Positions 11,183 through 20,400 of a DNA stretch of 26,007 bases are shown piece by piece. A program made the translations under genes and the position numbers. Positions within the stretch are counted from its first letter, which is position 1; every line of letters begins with the position of its first letter. This DNA is from Beroe ovata (taxonomy: Eukaryota; Ctenophora; Nuda; Beroida; Beroidae), in NCBI GenBank assembly GCA_946803715.1, contig CAMPET010000347.1:1-26007 (forward strand), written 5' to 3'. Under the pieces are notes generated by a model. The model did not search any database and was not told where the DNA came from. It was given only the letters and a program-made list of their open reading frames with translations.

Positions 11183-14100
11183 TCACAGTTTAGGCAACTT
11201 AGGGCGGGATATTTTGTTCTTCGATCTGATTTTCTCTGAGATTGTCATCTTCTTGATATCGACTCTCATAGCCGAGTGGGGTAGCATCTTGTTGGAAATG
11301 TTGAGGTTTACCAAGGAGCACGATCGCGTCAGCGAGCCCAGATTCTTCAATTTGTTGTCTGTTTTCACTTTGTTGTCTGTTTTTATTTTGTTGTTGTTGT
11401 TTTTCAGCTTTTTCTTTTGGTAACAGTTTATCACGTTCTCTGTAAGGATATGACAAACATTAGAGAGTTGATAAATTCAAAAAACAGTGATTTCATACGA
11501 TTACGGAATTCGTATGAAACAGTGCGTTAGATCTCATATGATTATGAAAAATTTGTTGGAAACTCCAAACAATGAACCAGAACAATCCGCCAACCAACCA
11601 GAAAATCTGAGAAGTGGTAGTTTAGCTGACGATAGCGCGGTGTGTTGCTGTGACTGTGAGTGTTGCTGCGAGTGTTGCTGGTGTGAGTGTTGCTGCGAGT
11701 GTTGCTGTGAGTGTTGCTGGTGTGGGTGCTGCTCTGCGATGTTGCCCATACTTTGGAGGCATAGTTTGCGGGTGAGGGCAGAATTACCGCCCCCAGCAGC
11801 GCCACAGTAGGAATAGGATATACTCCGGCTAGGGGCAGCTGTGTTGTTGCTGACAAAGGGAAGGGTGATGGGCTTCACTTTCAGCTCCGGTAACTGGGGG
11901 AGTATGATATCATTAGAATTTGCATCGTCATTCATCAAGTAGGGTCAATGAAGTGCGTAAAAAAGAAATTAAATGCGATTCACGTTTAGTTGTCAGAATT
12001 TTAGTTTTACAGTATACAATATACATATTGAGTGTTTTACAGTATACAATATACAGTGTTTCACAGTATACAATATACATATTGAGTGTTTGGGTGAGGG
12101 AAAAGCTCTTACCTTCACGGAGTTCTCCAGCTCCCTCGCCTCCCTCGTGTGCTGACGGTAGTCCAGGAGGAAGGGAGTGGGGTAGCAGCACGCCGCCGCC
12201 GAGAGGGCGTGGTGCTCGAACCGAAGTGGGCTGCTCACAGAGTGGGTGCTCACAGAATGGTATACAGTGGGAGGGTGGGGCGCCGTGGGTGTGGAATTCT
12301 TTTTTCTCGGTTTTGTCAAGGTAGCGGCAATTCCAACTTTCCATGGCCCTGCGGAAGAGCTGAGTTGAACAAGACACACCTTGACGGCATATATTTCCTC
12401 AACAGCAATTCCCCCTGATACCAATATCCCCTCGACAGCACTTTTCTGTAGAGTCTAGACTGTAGACACTACTTTCTCCCGTGACAATACATTCCCTTAA
12501 CAAAGCTTTCCGGTTGCCTTGACACCACTTCTACCTGACACCACTTATTATTTGGAGCTTTGACACCACTTTCCCAATTACAGCCCTTCTCCTCGAAGTC
12601 GTTTTTTCCTTGACACTGTCCCTCGGTACAACTTACTTGGCAGCATTTTCTCACTGACAGCACTTTCTCCTTGACACCACTTCTCAGTTTACGGGACTTT
12701 CGGGCCTTGACACCACTAAAGTCAGACACCAATTTTACCGCGACACCACTTTATTCTTGACATCACTCTCCTGTTGACACCACTTCCTCCTTGACACCAT
12801 TTCTCCGTTTGCAGTACTATCCCTTGACACCACTTTCAAATTTTGTCTGACACCACTTTAACCGTGACATCACGTTTCACCTGACACTGACAGAACTTCC
12901 CCCTAATAACACAAATTATCCCCTGACACTGACAGATTAATCTCCTCAAGTTCAAAACCACTTATATTTTAGCAACACTTTCCCTTGACACCACGTTGAC
13001 AGGGGCGGGGTCAACATGAATTTTGTTGTTCTATCTGTTTTTTTTGGTTTTTTCAAAAATCTACTTCAACCTTAACAAAAAACAAAAAATAGTTGACCCC
13101 CCCCNAGGGAAGGGTGATGGGCTTCACTTTCAGCTCCGGTAACTGGGGAAGTATGACGTGTTATCATTTGCATTGTCATTCATGATCATCAAATAGGGTT
13201 AATGATTATGAAGTGCGTAAGAATAAAAAAGAAGTTAAATGCGATTCACATTCAGTTGTCAGAATTTTAGTTTTACAGTATACAATATACATATTGAGTG
13301 TTTGGGTGAGGGAAAAGCTCTTACCTTCACGGAGTTTTCCAGCTCCCTCGCCTCCCTCGTGTGCTGACGGTAGTCCAGGAGGAAGGGAGTCGGGTAGCAG
13401 CACGCCGCCGCCGAGAGGGCGTGGTGCTCGAACCGAAGTGGGCTGCTCACAGAGTGGGTGCTCACAGAGTGGTATACAGTGGGAGGGTGGGGCGCCGTGG
13501 GTGTGGAATTCTTTTTTCTCGGTTTTGTCAAGGCAGCGGCAATTCCAACTTTCCATGGCCCTGCGGAAGAGCTGAGTTAAACAAGACTAAATCAGTACAC
13601 ACTACACACCTTCTTCCCTGATACCAATATCCCCTCGACAGCACTTTTCTGTAGAGTCTAGACACTACTTTCTTGGCAGCATTTTCTCACTGACAGCACT
13701 TTCTCCTTGACACCACTTCTCGGTTTACGGGACTTTCGGCCCTTGACTCCACTTAAGTCTGACACCAATTTTACTGTGACACTACTTTATTCTTGACATC
13801 ACACTCCTGTTGACACCACTTCCTCCTTGACACCATTTCTCCGTTTGCAGTACTGTCCCTTGACACCACTTTCAAATTTTGTCTGACACCACTTTTACCG
13901 TGGCATCACGTTTTACCTGACACTGACAGCACTTCCCCCTTAACACAAATTATCCCCTGACACTGACAGATTAATCTCCTCAAGTTCAAAACCACTTCTA
14001 ATTCTATTTCTATTTCAGCAACACTTTCCCTTGACACCACATGGCACATTAACAGCTATACTACCTATGTATGACACCACGTTGACAGCTGTACTACCTA

Positions 14101-14254
14101 TGTTATGCTGGGTGAGGATGAGACGCTTCATATCCCATGTTCTGAGTCCAGGATCCGGCAGCTGCAATTCATTACTGTCGGACACCTCAAGTAGAGCACT
14201 TGTGGGAAGTTGACAAGCAAACTCAGCACTGCAGCAACGACTCCATTCTACCAT
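11183..14254 (-). CDS. Unrecognised Gln/His/Ser-rich protein, about 4 exons
   Basis: Proposed exons in transcript order: about 14254-14105 (ATG in MVEWSRCC, ends ILTQHNI, phase 1, donor ATAG/GTAGTA); 13560-13325, with an equivalent copy at 12348-12113 (236 bp, acceptor TTCCGCAG, donor GAAG/GTAAGA); 11893 to about 11540 (acceptor CTCCCCCAG, begins LPELKVKPITLPF); and about 11437-11183 (acceptor TCCTTACAG). The first three junction phases agree. The two copies of exon 2 differ at four codons, three silent and one Ala/Thr, which supports this frame. Exon 3 has a run of His/Gln/Ser repeats from CAG/CAC triplets. Exon 4 is open in two frames; one ends in a basic RSKNKISRPKLPKL tail, and the exon 3 donor is unclear. 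I recognise no domain, catalytic motif, signal peptide or membrane segment. It converges on the bZIP gene. Confidence 0.55.
11641..11732 (-). repeat. CAG/CAC-rich coding repeat
   Basis: Imperfect 12-15-bp units (TGTTGCTGCGAG/TGTTGCTGGTGTGAG on the plus strand) that encode a Gln/His/Ser tract in exon 3 of the unrecognised gene. The opposite strand reads as a Cys-rich string, which I regard as a shadow. Confidence 0.75.
12113..12348 (-). CDS. Second copy of exon 2 of the 11-14 kb gene
   Basis: This 236-bp exon has the same acceptor and donor as 13325-13560. The frame contains WKVGIAATLTKPRKK, then HHALSAAACCYPTPF, and ends AREARELENSVK style (exactly REARELENSVK) at the donor. It lies in a ~1.1-kb segment (11857-13010) repeated at 13106-14090 beyond the n at 13105. 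Most likely one of the two is a haplotype copy placed in tandem by the assembler. Only this copy is continuous with exon 3. A real tandem exon duplication would keep the frame, since exon 2 enters in phase 1 and leaves in phase 0 and so could not be used twice in series. Confidence 0.6.
12520..13005 (+). repeat. Degenerate array of TTGACACCACTT units
   Basis: About fifteen occurrences of TGACACCACTT or close variants (TGACATCAC, TGACAGCACTTTC) separated by 8-25 variable bases. It continues in copy 2 at about 13690-14045. The unit core is conserved while spacers vary in length and sequence. Intronic on the minus-strand gene. Confidence 0.7.
13106..14090. repeat. 1.1-kb duplicated segment, copy 2
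   Basis: Begins immediately after the n at 13105, in the middle of exon 3 sequence, which is what a contig edge would produce. It continues into the proposed first exon of the unrecognised gene, so this copy links to the 5' end and copy 1 to the 3' end. Confidence 0.85.
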
Positions 14255-14790
14255 ACAGTTTCATAACACGTCCCCCTGTGTTACGTGGCGTAATGGAAAG
14301 AACACGTGCCACTGGTGTATGTGGGGTATCGGTGCGTTAGCAGAGAGGGGACTAAGAGTAAGAGGGCTGAGGGTGGAATAAAGGCAAAAACACAGGTTTA
14401 GGCGAAGAAAATCATGTGTAAAAACAATGGACTCATGTGTAAAAACTATGATGCATGAAGGAGGGTTGGGTAACGAGGTAAACTAGATTAAACAATGGTT
14501 TGAGATAGCACTCGGATAAATAGTTATGGTAGGCAGAAACCAAGATCAGTGCCTCTGATTTAGACAGAACAGTAACGACAGGGGAAGCGTTAATGTTTCC
14601 AGTTAAGAACTGGTATCGTAGCAACAAACTGACACTTTGATAATGAGTCACGTGAGAGTTACAAGGATGTTCTGCGATCAAGTAGCATGGGTCAAATCAA
14701 TTAACAGACTGCAGGATACGACATCCCAAGTAGCATGTTGATGAAAACTAGTGAGAAGTCAAGATAAGCTCCCTGTTATACGGGGGTAGA
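14255..14790. other. 5' flank of the unrecognised minus-strand gene
   Basis: No coding seen. Contains GTTACGTGGCGTAA near 14280 and a TCACGTGA at about 14649, which could belong to a promoter for the minus-strand gene. Confidence 0.3.
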
Positions 14791-15106
14791 TATTGTGGTA
14801 CGATGTATTACACTGTGGTACACTGTGTTACACAGTGTTACACTGTGGTACACTGTGTTACAATGTGTTACACCGTATTACACTGTGGTACACTGTGTTA
14901 CACAGTGGTACATTGTGGTACACTGTTACACTGTGTTACACAGTGGTACAATGTGTTACACAGTGGTACAATGTGTTACACAGTGGTACAATGTGTTACA
15001 CAGTGGTACGTGTTACACAGTGGTACAATGTGTTACACAGTGGTACAATGTGTTACAATGTGTTTCACTGAGTTACAATGTGTAATACACTGTATTACAC
15101 TGTTAC
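14791..15106 (+). repeat. 10/20-bp satellite (TACACTGTGT / TACACAGTGG)
   Basis: Built from 10-bp words such as CACTGTGGTA and, later, a regular 20-bp unit CAGTGGTACAATGTGTTACA. Units are partly self-complementary (CACTGTG/CACAGTG). All three plus frames are open through it; none is a gene. Confidence 0.9.
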
Positions 15107-15342
15107 AGATCTACAGGAACTACACTATATGTCATGGAGTGTGAAACTGCCACGCCCCTCAGAGGTTGAGGAATTCATAGCCAAGAGGGCAAAGGAATTC
15201 TGAACATTTAGTATGTACAAGGAAAAGGTTAATTAATCAAATGATTAAAACTTTGAAAACTATTATCAATAACTACATAACAACCAAATGGATTATATAA
15301 TAACTCCGACAAATAAATGTAATTATGCTATCATGAGTTTAA

Positions 15343-15652
15343 TATGGTGGATCAGGAGGGTCACGCGGAAAAATAGAATTGACCCTTCTGATCCATACAC
15401 GTGGATCACAGAGTTCACCTTAGGTGAGTCTTCTGATCCACGTTGCGCTTCCCTGGGGTCAATGGATTTGAGTTTCCCTCCTGATCCAAGGTGAATCAGG
15501 AGGGTCACCGAATTTCGACTTGACCCCAGAGAAGCGCACGTGGATCAGGAGGGTCACCTAAGGTGAACTCTCTGATCCACGGGTATGGATCGGAAGGGTC
15601 AAATTCTATTTGTCAGAGATATAATTTTGTGTGACACCCCTGATCCACCATA
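15343..15652. mobile_element. 310-bp near-perfect palindromic element
   Basis: Ends TATGGTGGATCAGG and CCTGATCCACCATA. Almost the whole length folds back: GAATTGACCCTTCTGATCCA, ACGTGGATCA, GAGTTCACCTTAGGTGA and GCGCTTCCCTGGGGTCAA on the left have inverse partners on the right. The word GGATCAGGAGGGTCAC recurs within it. TA at each end suggests a TA target. It is non-autonomous and would form a stem of about 140 bp. Confidence 0.88.
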
Positions 15653-16164
15653 GTCTAATGAGGCTAATCAATGCTTCCCAGCAATAGGTGCGATTTATGC
15701 AAATAATAAAATACTAAACTGAAGCCTATTCAAGTTACTTCTATCATTGTCAGTGGATTTGATATTGTACTACTACTTGTAGTTATTCAACAACTCAATA
15801 CTAACAGCTTATAATTTAAAAATTCAGCAAAATTCTTGGATACAAACACGTTGAGTCAACTCTCGTATTAAGTGAAGCACGGTTATGGAATTGAACTCAT
15901 TAAAGTATGCATGGAGTCTTACAATACATCAGCAGTTAGGATGAAAATGAGCATTAAATTGAGCTTCAATCATTACAGAATAATGGATATTTAGATGCTA
16001 TTTAGAGCAATGAATAGTTAGAGCAATGAATAGTTAGAGGTGCATGGAAGTGACGTGGAAGTCGTGTACACGGCAGAAACGACGTGCAGTGCATTTGTTA
16101 TCTGAACTGTGTATAAACTGTACACGTGTGTTTCAGGTGCTTTTGCCACATCGTTCTATAATAT

Positions 16165-16178
16165 ATTGCCATGGTAAC
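16165..16178. promoter_or_regulatory. RFX X-box-like site, 13 of 14
   Basis: ATTGCCATGGTAAC matches GTHNYYATRRNAAC except at the first base. Confidence 0.4.
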
Positions 16179-16754
16179 GTCATTGTGTCAAGGTGTACGC
16201 GACAAGCTGTGGGCTTGTGTCCACTTTAACTCGTGAGATCACGTGGTGACATGCTTTATTAACATGATGGATTCATTACATTAGGTTTCTAATCTATTAC
16301 AGCCACCAGAACCTAACTGATGGCTATTTGCTTATTAGTTGACAGGAACGGTCAATATAATAAAGAGGTCACTCTTCTCTTCGGCGTATTATTTGAAAAT
16401 AGCTTAGAGTTAGTCATGCAAAGTGAATAACGTTGCAAACATGAACGCTCTCCTAAAATTCTACTACAGTATAATTGGTAAAACGTAACACGCATTCAAA
16501 CTAATAAAACAAACACGATATTAAAACGTCCAGCTTACTTTGTTGATTTTACAAATCGTGTTTTAATCATTGTTGTTAGTAATAATGATATCGGAGGCGA
16601 ACTCGATGAGCTGAGAGTACGATTACAAGTCTGGGGTAGGCGCAGTATAAGCGGAGGTGCAAGGGGGTTAGATAGAAGCTCTGATGATAAATATTGGATA
16701 TCCATGGTATGTTGCTGAGCAGCAACACTGTCGTATCCGTCAAGCTAGTCATTG

Positions 16755-16768
16755 GTTGCCATAGCAAC
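16755..16768. promoter_or_regulatory. RFX X-box-like site, full match
   Basis: GTTGCCATAGCAAC matches GTHNYYATRRNAAC at every position. It lies 99 bp beyond the kinase stop codon. Confidence 0.5.
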
Positions 16769-16866
16769 AATAATACGGGCTATAAGTGAGGGAAGACATG
16801 CTTGTTAAAAAGAATCGTTTGCACGGTGGCACAAAGTCAGACAACAGTTCGAGGTAGACGCGTCAC

Positions 16867-17396
16867 TCAGTTGACACGAAGAGTTGTGTGTTGGTGAACA
16901 GTTTCGTCGTCATCAGCTCTTTCTCTGTATATCTCCTCTAATATCTGCAACAAACCGACTATGTCAAGCGAAGAAACTGCTGTTTCGACCGTGGAGCTAT
17001 CAGATATTCACAGTGATAGGTGCTAGGGAATTGAGGGACGGACTATTCAGAGTAGGTGATGAGTGAATGTGTGAACTGCTGTACCGTTACATAGTGTTAG
17101 CACGACAATAGGCACATCACAAACGTAAACTGGCGGCAATGGTGTTGGCCCATAGCGTGTTGTTGCCATGAGAACAGATAATTAGACAATATCTGGGAAC
17201 ACTAAACAGCCGTGAGCTACTATTCAGGATGGATGACAAAACGCATATCTCCAATGACAAGCTCTCTCTCTCTCTCCTTCACATTTTATCGTGACACTCT
17301 ACTCATATATACGGCACATACACATATTCTAGCACTTGATTAATTGAAAAGAAGTGTGGTTGTTATACAAGCTCAGGGGTGGGAAGTGCACACAGC

Positions 17397-17452
<56 letters not shown>

Positions 17453-20400
17453 ACTTGGCGTTGCCATAGCAACACCGACTTTTGGTAAAGGTGTAGAACA
17501 GCATCACTGAGGTGAAAATTAGGTGGTGTGGTAGCAGATGTGTGGTGTGCGCTAATTATAGTGACTACACGTCATGGTTATTTGAAGTACGGGTCACATT
17601 GGGCCTAATTCTATCATGAAATTCTCCATGCATAATGGGTATGTCTATGATGCAAGAGTTTTGATTATATATGCTATCCATACGGCCTACTTTTATTGGT
17701 GCCCCCCCCGCCTGCCGTGGTTCACTCACCGATATTAACGTTCTGATTCCCGTGAAATAGCCATCCTCGTAGTTACCCAGTTCCCACGGCTTCTCGTGGG
17801 TTATTTGTCCACCATCTATCATGTCTCTGATGTCTGTGGTCTTACCGAAATCTATCAGCCATATGCCAACTCTCTCGCGATCGTAGATAAATAAGAGCGA
17901 TGTTCCGATGAACTGGAATGAAGGAAGTGTGAGAAGATATAATAAAACTGAGGAAAGATGTCATGGGAATCTGCTCCTTTGTCCGATTCTCACACCTCAT
18001 GCTCCTTGAAATAAGTTGATTCCTCTAGCAGCTGATTCAAATTCACGAGTTCTCGGTAGAACCCTTCCACTCCAGATTTGCTGAGCGGATTGAAGTATTT
18101 CAACAGGGCGTTCTTCACCTGCAATGGTTGAATTGCTTGAACCAGATTTCTGAAAGAATGAGAAATATGCGTACGAATCATGTTTTTTCAGTGAAAGACA
18201 TACTGCAGCATGATATGATATCAACATGAACGCGCGGCGCGCGCGCGCAATTCACCAAATTAAGCACTTAGCTCGAGACCACGCGCGTTACGCGAACTAA
18301 AGAAATGCCCCATTTCAGCTCATAACATTGCCAAATTGTGTCAGTCTCCATTTGCAGCCTTAGCTCCGAAACCATATGCTTCGTGGGACGTGGGGTCTAA
18401 ACATGAATCTCAAGAAGCACAATCTTTTTTAACCGAGAAATTTCTTTCTGTGGATACTTAGATTTACAGTGATACTGACATATTTTGAAATTTACATATT
18501 GTTGTCAAGAAAATAGAGATGAATTTTATTTTAAGAAACTTTGGTCGGGGCCATCTGAGAAACGGGATATATCAATCAAATGTGACACTAATTTTGATTA
18601 GCTACCTGTTTCTCACGGTAGATTGAAATATCGCACATTGGCATAACCGAGGCTGGATTAATATGAATTTGTTTGTGTCTAGTCGCACACCTAGAGGTAT
18701 TCAGCGAATTCATTATGGAGTGCGTTTATTGCTAGAGCTATTCAACTGATTCATTATGGAGTGCGTTTATTGCAAAACCAGATACTCTGAAAGAAAAGGA
18801 GTTTACCAACCCATTAACATGTAGATACTGGAAACATGTTACAGGACACTGATTTGACCAAATAGGGCAAGAACTCTGAAAAGTACTCCTCAAGAGACTC
18901 TGATATATAATTCGCCGAAAAAAGCAGTGCTACATCAGAAAGAACAATTATTGCTTACCTGGTCCCGGTATTTAAGGGTCTTGAAGTCTTTCGTTGTTTC
19001 TTGGCCCCACAACTGAAATTTGAATTCGATGAGCAGAAAGTAGTGATGAAGCATCATGAAGTTCTGTTGAAATATCGTGTGATGAGATGAAGTGTGATGA
19101 GATGAAGTGTGATGAAGTGAAGTGTGATGGAGTGATGTCTCTATAAGATGTCCACTGACATAACAAGAACCTGTTTAATCAACTTGTGTAGTCGAGTAAA
19201 CTTCGTATTTTACACAGTGAACACTACGCTAACTCACATACTCGCTAACATACACAGACACACACACCGCTCACAGACACGAACAAAGACACAAACACAC
19301 ACAGACACACACAGACACACACANGTTGGTCTGATTAGGTGAAGTGGTCAATTGCAGCAATGTGTTGCACTAGTGTACAATGCACAATTTATACCATGAT
19401 CCGCAGTAATTAACAGTCGCACCTCATTAAGGCCATCAAGCAGTGTTTTAAATACGGCTGATTGCTTCATTCATGATCATCGGTAATATTATCAAATTGT
19501 CATATAATTATACGAGCTGCAGCCTGCACCCTATGAAATGTTTCCTTGAATATAAGTAGCACTGAGATCGGAAAAGGTTGACTGCCAAGGTGAGCCTGGC
19601 ACTGCTTTCATGAGCGAGGATTTCTCCGAGACTCGAACTAGCAACCATCCGACAGAGGGAAATAGTTCCTATCAACTCAACCAAGCACAAATAAGGTTGT
19701 ATTACATCGGTAGCGGGCAAAGACATGAGATACGTATCGATACCTAGCCTGTCCTGCGGACTACCTTGAAGTCTTGAAGTACTGAACAGCTGCAAACGGT
19801 GTTCAAATTTACACATCATGGTATTGGTAGGATGGGCACAATTTCATCGTATTTAACGATCCTCCAACGTGTGCGGCATTGCCCATGCCACATTCGTAAC
19901 TAGTTAGGGGCTCACATGGTGTGTTTGACAAGGTAGAGTTGCCTCCTATGAGTGCTCTCCGAGCCTGCTAATAAGCCTCCGCTGTGTTTATCAAAACAAG
20001 GGAACGTAACACGCCGGATGTCTGTCACTGACACGGATTGTGTACATCATCAATCATACATACAGACACTCAAGTTTATCTAATGCCCTAAGGTGACGGG
20101 TAGGCTACTGCTATCCGGGTAGGACCATGCTATCGTGTAGGTACGATCTTACAATGCACTGTTCTAATGTTACAAGGGCATGGTTGATACCTATGTGAGG
20201 ACTAGTATAAACAAGAACTCAAAACTTTGATTTCGGGATTCCGTTCAAAATACCCGGAATCCCGAATCACGGAATCCCGAAAATAGGTCAATTCGGGATT
20301 CCGTAATTCGGGATTCCGTGGTTCGGGATTCCGTAGTTCGGGATTCCGGGGGTGAATCCAGCGGTCACGTTATCTCTCTCTCTCACATCTAAAGTGTAAA

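Larger units (their letters stand above)
11857..13010. repeat. 1.1-kb duplicated segment, copy 1
   Basis: From AGGGAAGGGTGATGGGCTTC to the CCCTTGACACCACGTTGACA stretch, repeated at 13106-14090. It includes part of exon 3, the intron, exon 2 and the upstream GACACCACTT array. Copy 1 has about 190 bp near 12470-12650 that copy 2 lacks, and three rather than one CAGTATACAATATACA units near 12010-12080. Confidence 0.85.
15653..16866. other. Intergenic region downstream of the kinase
   Basis: No gene recognised. It has a 17-bp duplication (GAGCAATGAATAGTTA) near 16005-16037, a TCACGTGG E-box near 16230 and two X-box-like palindromes (16165 and 16755). Confidence 0.5.

Noticed and set aside
11487-11810. 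Plus-strand Cys-rich frame resembling a small secreted protein
   Set aside because: It is the opposite strand of the Gln/His/Ser coding repeat. It has no signal peptide and no regular cysteine framework.
11928-12377. Alternative minus-strand frame through exon 2 (MESWNCRYLDK...)
   Set aside because: In this frame differences between the two copies are not silent and the junction phases do not fit; the LTKPRKK frame is preferred.
12520-14045. CRISPR-like repeat and spacer array
   Set aside because: Cores are short and degenerate, spacers unequal, there are no associated genes, and the DNA is eukaryotic.
14793-15144. Three overlapping open frames of 92-113 codons
   Set aside because: They arise because the satellite unit lacks stops in every frame; the products are only repeats of Val/Thr/Cys/Tyr words.
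19615-19690. Functional tRNA gene on the minus strand
   Set aside because: A- and B-box-like words are present but the acceptor and T stems do not pair.
19508-19819. 103-codon minus-strand frame in the kinase intron as the missing exon
   Set aside because: It has none of the conserved inositol phosphate kinase residues and overlaps the SINE-like stretch.
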